Positions 10,773-22,779 of a stretch of 64,000 nt of DNA are shown here, in pieces. Below the pieces are notes generated by a model. That model was not told the origin of the DNA and made no database searches. It saw only the letters and a list, made by a program, of their open reading frames with translations. Source of the DNA: Cyprinodon diabolis (taxonomy: Eukaryota > Chordata > Actinopteri > Cyprinodontiformes > Cyprinodontidae); the NCBI GenBank assembly GCA_030533445.1, contig CM060073.1:42668428-42732427 (forward strand), read 5' to 3'. How positions within the stretch are numbered: the stretch's first letter is position 1; every line of letters starts with the position of its first letter. The position numbers and the translations under genes are program-made.

Positions 10773-11151
10773 CAGTGTTGTGCTGATGCCATTTTTTAGC
10801 CCTGCTACCGATACCCGATACCTGGCTGTGCAGTATCGGCCGATACCATCTGTTTGAAATTGATGTGTGTGTGTATATATATGAAGAACTGCATACCACT
10901 TGAATTTTCAATTATTGCCATCGCTTTGTTGAGCTGCTGCCTACCTTTGTGAAGCAGGAAAAAAAACTAATAGAAAGTGAATCCAGAACATTTTATTGCC
11001 TAACTGGAATGGGGGACAATAGTTGAATAAACTTTTGGCTCTCAAAATGGTATCTGTGCCCTATGTGTTGGTACTCGCCGATACCGATACCACAATCTAA
11101 GTGTTGAGCCGGGGCCCCGCCTGGTACTGGTATTGGTATCCGTTTAACACT
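10773..11151. mobile_element. Probable hAT-type MITE with GATACC repeats
   Basis: Both ends carry CCGATACC / GGTATC motifs in inverted arrangement (about 10805-10850 and 11070-11145). The outer ends are CAGTGTT and AACACT. The flanks AGTTTTTT (10765-10772) and AGTTTGTT (11152-11159) match at 7 of 8 bases, consistent with an 8-bp target duplication. The family name is not recognised. Confidence 0.55.
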
Positions 11152-11303
11152 AGTTTGTTTATTTTATAATTTTGTATTTACCTTGTATAGAATATAATGT
11201 CAACCTTTCTGGTTAATAACAGAAAAGGAAAATCCAGTAGCACTACATTTTAAGAGGAATAACCTTAAATAGTTAGATAGCAACCTTGAAATTGATATTT
11301 AGT

Positions 11304-11905
11304 TTCAGTTTCAATTCAGTTTATTTCTTTAGCGCCAATTCACAACACATGTCATTTCAAGGCACTTTACAGTTCACCAGATCATACAGTCAAATTGATT
11401 CAAAGTTTTCTATCTAAGGAAAACCAGTTGATTGCATCGACTCATTGACTGGAATGCAATCCCTCACACTAAGCATGCTTGTAGCGACAGTGAACACCAA
11501 AAACTCCCTTTTAACAGGGAAGAACCAGGCTCAGTGTGAGCGGCCATCTGCAGAGGCTGCCTGGGGTTCAAGGAGACAGATGCAGAGATAAAAAAAAAGC
11601 AGCTGTAAAAGGCGGCCCCGTCCAGGAAACACACCGCCAGGCAGACGAGCTCCAAGCCAGCTCCCATGTCAGAGGATGAAGAGAGCAAATCCAGCCAATC
11701 ATAGTCAGAAAAACAGGACTACACTGGAAAAAAAGGCAGATCTCCAACATCTATAAACAAAGGTGTCGATGGCAGCAGCACAGCTGATATTTCTCTCCAG
11801 TATGGAGTAACAGCCAAACAGGAACAGACCAGATGAAGCTTCTATGAGAAAAACAGATTCTGCAGAGTGGGAGAATAGAGATAGAATGAAGCAGAATGAC
11901 GAAAC
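11304..11905 (+). repeat. Abundant teleost interspersed repeat, copy A
   Basis: Starts with CAGTTTATTTCTTTAGCGCC and AATTCACAACACATGTCAT. It continues through GCATGCTTGTAGCGACAGTG, ACTCCCTTTTAACAGG, GAACCAGGCTCAGTGTGAGC and GCAGCACAGCTGATATTTC. A closely similar copy lies at 59016-59647 and a diverged one at 29396-29760. This phrase set is very common in fish genomes; I do not assign a class. Confidence 0.75.
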
Positions 11906-13408
11906 AGTAGTTTGAATAAAAAAGGTAAATGGAAAAAAAAAACTGATCAGTCGTAATTTATATGATTAAATTTAACTTTAAAAATGTCACAGATAATAAA
12001 CATTATATTGCCAAGAGTAATGTACTTTAAAATGCGACATAAAAAAACCCCAAAGCTAAAACCACCACTGTTGCCATGAGAAAAATTAAAGAAATAAATC
12101 TACTTTTTTTCTTACTCTATTTTAGAATGATATCAAAGAAACTATATTGCAACTAGCAATTAAAAGTCATTTATCAGAGCAAATCTTAAATACAGGGCTG
12201 CCAACTTTTCACCTTGGAGTGAGATTTTGAAAGAATGTGGACAATGCAAACCTTGTCAGGGTTAGATGAGGATAGGTGCAGCTACAGGTTGTAGGTTTTC
12301 AGAGGATTTAACTGAAACAAAGTTGTAAAATGTTGATTTTTTTATACCACAGTAAATGTTACTTAGTAATAATAAGTGATCTGTTGTTATGTGGAATATT
12401 TTTAACAAACAATATCCGTTATTTTCTATATTCTGGTGATTTTCAGAGAACTGAAGTAAAGAAGTATGGACCCTAATCAAATACTTGCATCTTAAAGATA
12501 CTACAAACTAAGAACTTCCCAACTGTGTTTATTAATTATTCTATGCAGTTCAAGTAACATAACCAATGGGAACTAATAAGTGTTATCAGATTACTGACAC
12601 TAATACAGGAACCACTGAAATCGAATCCTGTGCAAAACTACAGTGTGTATGAATATTTGGTAATAGGCTAAGGAATAAAAATCTTAAGTTATTATCTTAT
12701 TCTTTTTACAATTGACAAAACAGCTTTTACAAAACAGATTTGACAAAAACTTACCATGACATGATTTTAGTAGATATGATGTAAATTAAGTTTTTGAACA
12801 TATTAAATGGACCAAAATAAGAATAAATGAATAAGATAAGTAATAATAAAAGAAGAACATCCCTCTGGTTCCTCTTATATCAATCCTGGATAACTGAGTT
12901 GTTCTGCACATCCTCTTTGAATGTGCTTGGTCTTTTCTTGGGTGGCTGATATTTTGGAAAATAAAATGCAATGGGTCTTTAAAGCTTTCAGGTTTCAAAC
13001 CTTGAAGCTTTAAGAATTTAGTTTAATTTAGTGTCGGTTTAATTAGTCCTAAAATCCAACAGGAGAATATTAAACTAAACTTAGCAATAATGAAAAAAAA
13101 TAAATAAATAAAACTGGGACTAAATCATGAGGATAAAGTAGAGCAAACAGGTAGTAAAGCTCAGTAAAAAAAAACAAAAGAAGAAAATGCTCTCAGCTCA
13201 GTGAATAGATGAGCTTGTGCAAAACTACAGACTGGATCTGAACCTGGCATGTTTTATGCATTATTGTTGAAAACGCGGACTGGATTTTTTTTTATCACCA
13301 TGGTATTTTTATATATAAATAAGTGGAATAAGTGTATTTTTCATGTCCGTCATTTTTTAGCGCAAAAAATTGGGGATCTGGAGTGTGTGCGTCTGAAAAC
13401 ACTGAGGT
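11906..13408. other. Intergenic, no gene seen
   Basis: AT-rich sequence with poly(A) and poly(T) tracts. No reading frame shows a recognisable protein family. Confidence 0.45.
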
Positions 13409-13418
13409 GTGTGAGTCT

Positions 13419-14146
13419 CAGGGGTAGCCAGAAAATTTTAATAAGGGTGGCCAGGTAGTAACCAATGTACACTGAGGGGTGGCCAAAAGTAGATAGGCAC
13501 TAAAACCTCACGGTCAATCTACACTGTTCCATGAGGAAAATCAACAAGCAAAACATCCATATTTTCTAAATAAAGACAAACTATACTTTCCCACAGCCTT
13601 TGCTAACAAATAGACGCATATATTTAAACATCTATGCTTTCTACATAAAAGTAATAATAAAATAAAATAATACAATAAAGTAATAATAATAAATAAGGTA
13701 ATAATAAAAAAATAAAATTCTCTCATGTTTGAGTTTTCCATTGTCATTACTTACCTACTTTTATCAATAATTATCATGCATAAAATGATATTTACAAATA
13801 CTAATATCTACATAAATTGATCATTTAATACGTTTTTATGAAAAATAGTTATTTATCTATGATTTCACTGAAGACTCCTAGATGACTTGCAGAGACGCAT
13901 AGTTTTCTCTTTACCCCATAATACACAAAATCTAGTTCTGAAAAGAGCACGAATTCTGTACTTATGATCTTTAATGTTAGTATGTTGATGTGCAGAATTA
14001 ACCAGTGTTTTGGTTGTCAAGTAATTGTTAATATATGAAAAATTAAAATGTTTTGCCAGTATCTGTATTAGAGGGAAATAAATGGTAGGGATGGCCACAG
14101 GGGTGGCCGATGATTTGCCCCGGGCCCCCATCCAGCTCCGCCCCTG
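13419..14146. mobile_element. hAT-type non-autonomous element with target duplication
   Basis: Left end CAGGGGTAGCCAGAAAATTT; the right end reads inward from the other side as CAGGGGCGGAGCTGGATGG. Internal GGGTGGCCA phrases occur near both ends. The flanks GTGTGAGTCT (13409-13418) and GTGTGAGTCT (14147-14156) are identical over 10 bases, of which 8 are expected for hAT. There is no transposase frame. Confidence 0.75.
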
Positions 14147-14214
14147 GTGTGAGTCTAATACTCAATGGTTGAGAGTTGACAGTCCTGTTCTGAATATGTT
14201 AAGCAGAAGATTTA

Positions 14215-14719
14215 AAGCTACAGTGTGTAGCTTTTAGCGACATCTAGCGGTCAGACTGCAGCAACATGAACATTTCCCCCCCACCGCTTCTCCCCCCCAA
14301 CAGTACGGCGAGCGTTACGGGACAAAATGTCTTCCAGGACATCCTATCACCTACCTTCTCAAGTGATGAGGTTTGTTTACATAGATAATTTTACAGATAG
14401 TATTTCATTAGTCTGTGTAGGGTATAGATTTCCTGTAGACTTAAGATAATAAATATACCCATTATTTTTTCTACATCGTTGTGACGTTTTGGCGATCTCG
14501 CAATCGCTAGTTTGTTGGCTCTGCGGTGCCGTAGCGCAAAGATGTCTGCCTCCGTGGCTGCGAGACCCGCTCCTATATAATTATAAATAACGAATTCTAA
14601 GGCAACGCAAATATTAAGGTTAAGAGGCTGAGCTCGTAGATGATGATAAATAACATAGTTATGTATAATATATTACATTTCTGACTGTATATCCCTGTAA
14701 TTATTACACACTGTAGCTT
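14215..14719. mobile_element. 505-bp TIR element with TA target site, copy 1
   Basis: Terminal inverted repeats AAGCTACAGTGTGTA and TACACACTGTAGCTT, flanked on both sides by TA (14213-14214 and 14720-14721), as for Tc1/mariner-like elements. The inside contains GACATCTAGCGGTCAGACTGCAGC and AACAGTACGGCGAGCGTTACGG. The copy at 26713-27222 is almost identical, so the family moved recently. It carries no transposase. Confidence 0.85.
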
Positions 14720-14899
14720 TAAACTTCTTTAACTTGGGATTTTGAAGATTTGCCAGAAACTTTAAGATCTCAGAATTTTGAATGGATAAAAAAATAAAAA
14801 ATACCAATAGCATTAAAACAACTGTAAGAGTATTTGGTTCCATTTTAAAAAAGATATGCAGGATATACCTGCATAATATTTTAAAGCGGGCGCTCCCTC

Positions 14900-15082
14900 T
14901 GACAGCAGCAATTCCCGGTGTGCGCATGTCTCCCTTTGATGACAGCGAATGACAGCCTTGTTTAGCTGCAGCCAGTGTGCTACAACGCTAACCGCCAACA
15001 AACTCTCTTTCTGGCCTACAAACCTAATGAATAACCGCGTTTAGAGACTCTGGGACTAACTTGCAGAAGCCAGGTACATTTG
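14900..15082 (+). promoter_or_regulatory. Candidate gapvd1 promoter and non-coding first exon
   Basis: A locally CG-containing stretch ends in a consensus donor (TTTG then GTGAGT, 15083-15088), with an alternative weaker donor at 15074. The sequence after it holds GCTAAGCTAAG and GCTAACGTTAGC phrases that often lie near fish housekeeping promoters. The nearest following gene is gapvd1, whose coding start needs an upstream exon. No TATA box is evident. Assignment is inference. Confidence 0.35.
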
Positions 15083-16980
15083 GTGAGTAGCAGTACTAAC
15101 GTCGCACCATTTATTTTGAACCACGTTTGATTTCTGAGAACCTCACAGCCGAAAGCTAAGCTAAGTCAGTTAGCCTGTGGCTAGCTGCTTGCTAACGTTA
15201 GCCCGCTGCTTTCTGCGCCCCCCTCTTTCAAATCACTGCAAACACACTTTGCCGTTTTACTAATCTGTTTCTTCATATTGGGTTTATTATACCGCTTATA
15301 TTTCCTTCATAATTTGGTGGGGGTTAACCTGTTCATTCAATGATACTTGAATGGAGAAGAGCTTTAGGATAAACCTGACGATATTAAGCTTAGTTGACGT
15401 TGATAACAGCTATCGGGATTTGTAGAATACCTTTCTAAGCCAGGGTTTACATCTCCTCTACATCTTTTAACAATCGTACTTTGGTGTTTGTTATGTAAAG
15501 CAGTTGACAGGCAAATCTGCCATTTCATTAGAGGAGTGTCCGAGCTAAAATCCACAATAGATGATGGCTAAAGGCAGGCCTGGAGGGATAGTGGAACAGA
15601 AACACATTGGAACAGCAGCTGTAGATTAAAGAGGGGAATAACACAACCATGTCCTCAGTTTGACCCTTATTGTAAGGACACCAGTGGTTAATGGGATATT
15701 GTTTTCCTGTTTGTCCTGGAATCAAACGGATGAATTTGGATTTTATGTATTCCCCCCCCCCTCCCCCCCAAAAAAAGGTAAAAACCTCTCAGCAATAATC
15801 ATGAGTATCTTCTGAAGTGTCTGTACTCTGTTACTCGAATCACGTGTTTGCTATAAACGTTAGTGTCTAGCTCATGTTTAAGTTCCAAACATGTTGCTTA
15901 GTCAACAGGCTTTACTTCCTCTGCAGTGCTGATTTAATCACATTATTTGGAAGGTTTGTTCGTCTTTACGGTTTGTGACAAATATGATTTTTAAGTTGAT
16001 TAATGTTCATGTGATGACAAGTTTATCAGGATGAAAGATTTCCCTGCAAACTACTGATTCTTGTTTGGTCATACTTTCCTTCTGCTATGTCATGATTTTT
16101 CACTGATGACAATCTGGTATGATATGTCTGTATTATTACCCAACATAAAATGCATGAGATATCTTAATTTGGAATGGTAAAATGTATGTCTCAGCTCTCT
16201 AAGTTGAGTTTTCCTGTTGTTGATTTTGGTTTGTGGTGCCCTATGTGTAACAATGCAAATATAAGTTAGTAGTGTGGATATTGAATGGAAAACATTTTCA
16301 GTCTGTATTCCTGGATATTTTTGGGTTATGATTCTGGAATAGAGTGCTTCTCTGACGAATTGGGAATCATCATTGCAGAGACAAGTGTGATCTTTGGCGT
16401 TGTGCTCTTTGTAACGCATGTCGTTCTAAAGGGGCAAGCACTGATGTTTAAGTTCACTTATTCTCTTTACTTTGATAATGTGGTGTGAATAAACTTATGT
16501 TGAAGAGAGTTAAAATGCCACCTGCTTTTGTTTATGTTCTAATAAATAGAGATGCAGCGTTTGGATACCTGGATCAGAGATTGGCTCTGATATTGACAAA
16601 TTAGATATCAATGGTTTGCAATCAGATATCGGTTATCCAAGCTGGTGCATTTTACATGAGCTCTTTTTTGCTGTGTATTTGTTAACAAATAATATAAAAT
16701 ACATTCATATCTGTGTTCATTTATTTACATTTTTTAAACAATGATCATGTCGAGGCTAAAGCTTCTCTCACAGGGCAAGATATATCATTCAACAGTTGAT
16801 TAGATTTAAAAAAAACTTTATAGGCATCTCTGCTAAAAATATGAGTAAAACCTTGTTTTAACCCTGACACTCTCTCACTCATACTTTGAGGTAGTCTTTT
16901 GTAATTTAAAAACTTCCATTTTGCTGTTTATTCACATAAAAATAAAACATTACCTGCTAAGCTACACGGAAAATATAAGT
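15083..16980 (+). other. Start of long gapvd1 5' intron
   Basis: No gene seen. There is a C-rich/A-rich tract at about 15751-15777. At about 16545-16640 there is a degraded stretch (GAGATGCAGCGTTTGG, AGATATCGG) resembling teleost MITEs with GATATC-rich ends. Confidence 0.35.
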
Positions 16981-16983
16981 AGA

Positions 16984-17332
16984 GCTGCCCTGATCTGATA
17001 TTAATATTGGTAATTAGTCCAGTATCAACCAAAAAAAGAATATTGGTCTGCCTCTAAAATCCCTGATATTAGAGAGCTTGTAGAAACCCTTCTGCTTATG
17101 TCCGCTTTTCTTTAAAGTTTCAGTAGCTTTTTGCTGATGTTAAGTATCATTCTCTGAGAATTATCGCCAAATCAAGCCGTTTTCTATCATTCTAAACTAT
17201 AATGTTATTAATAAAAATGTGCATGATTAATACTGATACCGTATTGGATCAATATCATTATTGGTCAGTACTCAAAGCTGCAATGTCAGTATCGTATCAG
17301 AAATTAAAAAGTTGTATCAGGACACCCTTAAA
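16984..17332. mobile_element. Degraded MITE with GATAT-rich inverted ends
   Basis: The left end GAGCTGCCCTGATCTGATATT and the right end GTATCAGGACACCCTTA are roughly inverted repeats. The interior repeats GATA/TATC phrases such as CTGATACCGTATTGG. The target duplication is unclear (AAATAT on both sides). Confidence 0.4.
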
Positions 17333-17949
17333 TATTGGAGCTCCAACCTGTCTCACCACCTAAAATGTTAAACTGCTGAGGTAATATTATGTTGATGAAA
17401 ACTGACAGTTTTTAGGGGCATTTATTAATAGTCATCTAATGAGATAAAAGTGCTTTTCTTATGCTTACTAAAAGATGTAATTCTAATTAAATATCACACT
17501 TAACAGTTCAGCGTGTTTCTATTTCATAGTTAAAGTTCTGCTGTTCAGAACTGCGTAGGTTGTTGCGTTCTTGGCTGCAGCTCTCCAGTAGGAATACCAG
17601 CCCACTTCATTCTCTAAGATAAATGATGTTAATAGTCTTACGATCAGGGATGTGATGAGACGGCCTGACTTTTGTGGCTCTAGTGAACAGAAGCATCAGT
17701 ACTCCGGTGGTTAAAGGGCTGTTTTAAAACGGGAAACACTTAATGCTTTGCAAGAGAGATGAAACGCGATCCTGTTGTTGTGAACACTGCTGATCCGATG
17801 TACGGAAATGAACGTTGCTGTAAATCCTTTTTGCTTTCTCTAATGTCATCATATTTTTATATATATTTTAAATTCTGATATAAAATTACCTCTAACATTC
17901 AGTTTTTAATATGTTTGAAAAGTTGTAGAATGCAGAGCTTTAAAAAGTG

Positions 17950-18194
17950 AATAGTATATTTTTTAAGTTGGTTATACAAAAACATTGCACTGATTTTATT
18001 ATGGAAAACATGTGCTCCATCACTAAATGGTAATTCAGCTCACGAGTTTTTAGCTAAATCTGCTTTAGTATGGCAAAGAATAAGCCTGGAGTTCAATAAC
18101 TGCATACGTAATAACTTTTGAAGAATAAGAAGGTATGTAATATTGCTCTACAGTTGAAGTCATGCATTTCTTTTTGATTGATGAAACAATCCAA
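17950..18194 (+). repeat. 245-bp direct duplication, copy 1
   Basis: Shares about 245 aligned bases with 19633-19877, including CATCACTAAATGGTAATTCA, AACTGCATACGTAATAAC and AGGTATGTAATATTGCTCTA. It differs by scattered substitutions and indels. A second, shorter local duplication of about 62 bp links 17880-17940 with 18224-18288. Confidence 0.75.
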
Positions 18195-19632
18195 ACAACC
18201 CATATAATATAAAATTATATAAATATAAAATTACCTCTAACATACAGTTTGTAATACATGTTTGAAAAGTTGTAGAATGCAGAGCTTTTCCTGATTTTAA
18301 AGCAACAGGTTTTTGATTGCAATGAAAATGGCTAACATGATGTTTAATGTTGTGCTCACTATTGTTAATAGTCAATGATATTTTTGCAAAGACATTCCTA
18401 CTGGCTCAAATCATTATTTTGCCCCATATATTGAGATAAAGCTATTTATTATCCATTCATGTTCAGTCGTCCACCTAAATGAATATTTAAGTATTGTTTA
18501 GCCTCCTCTGTCCATTTTTTCTTATCATAATCTAGAGTCTTTATATAACATTCCCGAGCTGCTCAGTCATTTGGAGAAGCCCTGTGTTTTCATGATAGTC
18601 ATGATCCTGGCATGTAGGAAGATACTCTCGTTATATGTGTGTTGTTACTGCTCCATAGATGTACAATGTAAAGATCTTTGTTTGGGTTATTGTTTCCCTA
18701 AACGTATTACAACGCATGAGTGACAGTTTTGAATGTGAGCAATGATGCTAACGTTACTCGGATGTGAAAGAGCAATCAAGCTATATAAAGTGATGTGAAA
18801 ATGTGTCCAAGCACTTAATGCAGGAATTTTTTATTTATTTTTTTTTCAGTTTAAAAAAAATATTTTTCAGAAGCCTGCATGCTCTTCTCCTTGAGGGAAA
18901 AAAAGGTCCATAAATTGACAAATTACATGGACTGCAGTTGTACTATTTGCCTGCTGAGCAGTGGAAGAAATGTTCAGAAAAGGAAGTGTGAAGAGGATGT
19001 TGGCTCAGTCACACATGGCTTCAGTAGAAAGTAAAATCCTTTTGATTGCTTTTAGAAATGCTTTGTACTTTTGGTTGGGCTGCCTGAATGTGTGGGATTA
19101 TGTTACCGAGAGGACTGGGCAGTGGTCCAAACCTGTGGTTTTAGCGTACATTCAAAAAACAAAAAAACCTTTATATTCGCCTTTCATTGCCTTCCCTGTT
19201 ACTTCTCTCTACCTGCTCTGTTCATGTATGTGATCCTGTAGAAATACTGGTCTTATGAGTCACTGGCTTCTGTCCCTCCTAACTCAGGACACTTAGCCTT
19301 CCGGATGATCCTATCCCTCTCATAGTGCATTACTTGGTTTCTCTTCTGCTTCCGAGTTCCTCCAATACTCTCCTTGACTGACTCACATGTCGACTCTAAA
19401 CTGTGGATGTTATCTTTGCTGACAGGCGAGCAGCTCAGTGACAAAAGGCGGTCCTCCTTCCTGCTACCCACTTAGTATCCTGGCTGCTTTTTCACTTCTG
19501 TTTGAAGAATGATCCCACTTAATATGATTATGCATGTGAAAGTGAGTCAGGAGCGTAAGCATGATGGGTTTTAGAGGGGAAGAGTTCAGCAATTGTTTGT
19601 TTTCATGCTACATTAATCTGGTTACTGATTTA

Positions 19633-19877
19633 AATAGTATTTTTTTAAGCTGGTTATGCAAAAACATTGCATTTATTTTATTATGGAAAGCATTGTGTGC
19701 CCCATCACTAAATGGTAATTCAGCTCACAAGTTTTTAGCTAAATCTCCTTTAGTATGGCAAAAGATCAGCCTGGAGTTAAATAACTGCATACGTAATAAC
19801 TTTTAAAGAATAAGAAGGTATGTAATATTGCTCTACTGTTGAAGTGATGGATTTCTTTTGATTGATAAAACAATCCA
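19633..19877 (+). repeat. 245-bp direct duplication, copy 2
   Basis: Second copy of the sequence at 17950-18194, about 1.7 kb downstream in the same orientation. Short open frames across it are not conserved between the copies, so it is unlikely to be coding. It is either a segmental duplication or two insertions of an unknown repeat. Confidence 0.75.
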
Positions 19878-20216
19878 TAAAGTTGGGGCTTTACAATATG
19901 ATATGGATCTATTATTGTATTACGTCATATGACGTCATACACACTTCCCTTTGTTTTGAAAAAATATAAATATAAAAAATATAACCGTGGATGTCTGGGG
20001 GAGAGTGATTCGCCTACATGTTCTGAATGCTGGCGTACCATAAAGAATAAATTATGAACAGTTTAGTTTGTGCCTTCAACTCGTTGCCCATAGGAAGACG
20101 TTACTGGGATTACAAAACCGAATATCTTCAGAATATCTTCAGCTCCAAATGACAAAAAACTCATATGGCTGAGTAGAACATGATGTAATACTGTAAAATC
20201 AAGGGCCCAATGTAAA

Positions 20217-20238
20217 AAAAAAAAAAAAAAAAAAAAAA
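20217..20238 (+). repeat. Poly(A) tract
   Basis: An uninterrupted run of A residues of about 22 bases. It could be a retroposon tail, but I could not identify a body upstream. A (CT)n-rich tract lies shortly downstream at about 20422-20448. Confidence 0.6.
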
Positions 20239-21539
20239 GGGTGTTCCCCTTTAAGTTCAATTTGAAATTTTTCTTTGGAGCAATGATTAGCAACAAACTA
20301 CCTTTTTTTCCTTTTTGTTTCTGCTTTCTGGATACATTTATTATTAAACTGTCCAAACAGTTAAATTTTTGTGGTGAAATAAAAACATACATTTTCCCTT
20401 AAGCAGCCCAAAGCTGCAGTGCTCTCTCTCTCTCTCTCACTCTCTCCCTTCTGTAAGATTCAGCAATTCCTGTAAAATCCTTTGGGGCTATCACAAATGT
20501 CCGTTTCAATAAAACTGACAGCGTAGACCATTTACTGTTTTACTAAACAGACCATGGCAAAGTAGTTATATGTTTGCACTTTTTAAAATCTAGAAGACCG
20601 CTATATTACATGACATTTTCAAAAAGATTAATTTAGAACACATGATAACTTGTCCAACATAGTATATGAAAGAAAAAGATCTGATTTATTTAGTTAAATT
20701 GTTAAATATTTTTTTATTTGTCTTGAATAATATGCCACAATGAATCATTAATTATCTATAATGGAACCAAATGTGTTATCAAACTGTTGCTATAACTATG
20801 TTGTTATGCAGCTTCACAATTTGACAGTAATATTTTTTCATTTTGTGCATATTTATTAAGAACATTCATCTCATCATCTAAATTTCATACCTGTGTCTCA
20901 TTGACTGTTTCTTAAGTGTACGAGTTTTGGGTGAAGTGCGTTTGTGTCATTAGGAAAGTTTGGTTTAAACAGGTAAACACTCAATGTCAGAGCATAGGTA
21001 ATGATTAATTATGATAATTATTTGGCAGTTTATGTTCCTCAAACTAAATGCTAGAGAACAGCCTTAAAAAAAGGTTTAACTGACATTTAGAAATTAAAAT
21101 TTGTGAAAAATGCCAACGTCTTAAAAAGAATACATTGTGACACTGCAAGCACTCGTTGACCTCCAGTGCTTTTATCCTGTGCTGTAGAACTGCAACCTGG
21201 ATGGAGGTCCCAGAGGCTCTGTCCTCTGAGGCATGGCCAAGATAAGGAAGGCAGAAAACCAACCACCACTGAGCAAGACACAGAAGTTGAAACCTCAAGA
21301 CTTGGCCAAGAAATATCTAAAAATACATTGTAATGGTTTTATTGCCTAATGACCATGCCGGTAGCTGGACCAGTTTCCACTCTGTGGTTGAGGTGCTGTA
21401 CTGCTTCTTGGGTTGAAGATGGAGTCAGAATCATTTCTCAAACCAGTTTTCAGCTTCAAGAAGAATTATCTTTAACAGTGCTGTATGCTTGGCTATTTTT
21501 TTTACCAGGAGCACCCAAATGAAAAAAAATAAATTAATT

Positions 21540-21735
21540 AAATTAGGAGCGCTCTCCTCACAAAGCATCATGGGATTTGTTGTCACAGTGGCCCGCTTTC
21601 GCCTACGGCTGTCACTACCCGACAGCGGCGACAAATAACAAAGATGGCGCAGTAACTGCGCGGGGAGGCGGAGTTACATGACCAACGGGGAGTTTAATCC
21701 AGCTCTATATAGGGATCGAGGGATTTAGGGGTTTG
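21540..21735 (+). promoter_or_regulatory. Promoter-like CG-containing stretch in intron
   Basis: Unlike its AT-rich surroundings, this stretch holds several CpGs. It has an inverted ACAAATCCCATGATGC motif similar to ZNF143/Staf-type sites at about 21560-21580, and a TATA-like TCTATATAG near 21701-21711. It could be a cryptic or alternative promoter or the regulatory part of an old retroelement. No convincing downstream exon was found. Confidence 0.25.
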
Positions 21736-22779
21736 GGTGCATGTTAGGACACAGCCAATGTGTTCACACTATTGTGCCGCGTCACTGTTGCTGCCCAAAT
21801 TTGTATGGCAACAGTTATGTCTCGTAACTGGTTTCCCAAGTATTTTCCCCTTACAAATGTACGTTTTGACATCTAGGAATATCCTTTTCTCTCATTTTTC
21901 AACAAAAGATGAACGGAGATCTTATTTTAGGAGCAAAATGCAAATGAAAGGGGGGAAATTTGTACTTGCAAGTGTGCTCCTTTTATTTTCCCCTTCTCGC
22001 ATGGATAACTGAGACTGTATGGATCAACAGTCTTTCCGCAAGAAACGAGTTTGGCTGTATGCTGCCGAGGTCTCTGCATCAAGCTTCCAAATGTACTAGC
22101 TACGGGCTGCCAGACAGGAAAAAACTCCCTGTGAATTTCAGAAGACTCACTCTTAGTCCTTGATGGCAGATGAACACATTCGCAGGGCGACAGACCACCT
22201 TCTTAGACGGGGATGGAGTGTCCAGGTTCAGAAGGAATCCCAAACTACTGGTCTGTCAACACCAACCGGCCTATTGTCAGTTTTTCTTTTTTGTCTTTTT
22301 TTTTCTACCTGTTGAAAGGCAGCATCAATGCATAGCCATGGCTGCAGGTGGATCAGCAACCTTTTAGAGGGTCAATCAGACAGTTTGCATATTACCGTAA
22401 GTTGAACATGACTGAAAGAGTCAAAGAAAGACTGGACTTAGTTAGCAAACAAAAAAAAAAAACTATTTCACTGTAGGACTAATAATAATAATAATAAAAA
22501 TAGATTGAAACCCTACCCCCTACACTAAAAAAAAATCCTGTAGTTATTATACAAAAACCTCACTTTAACATTTTAACCTCACTTATGCTAAAATCATGTT
22601 GTAGGTTTACTAAATCCTATGTAAAATGAATCCTCCAAACTATAATTTACCACATAACTGTAAACACAGTGGGGTTTAAAACAGACAGAATATTGCAGAG
22701 ATGAGCTTTTAAACCAGGTTCTCCAACAGCAGCTGCAGCTGCAACTGCATGCATAAGGTGCAGGATTGTGCTATTAATT

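Noticed and set aside
16090..16419. 109-codon minus-strand frame
   Set aside because: Low-complexity AT-rich intron sequence with no family features.
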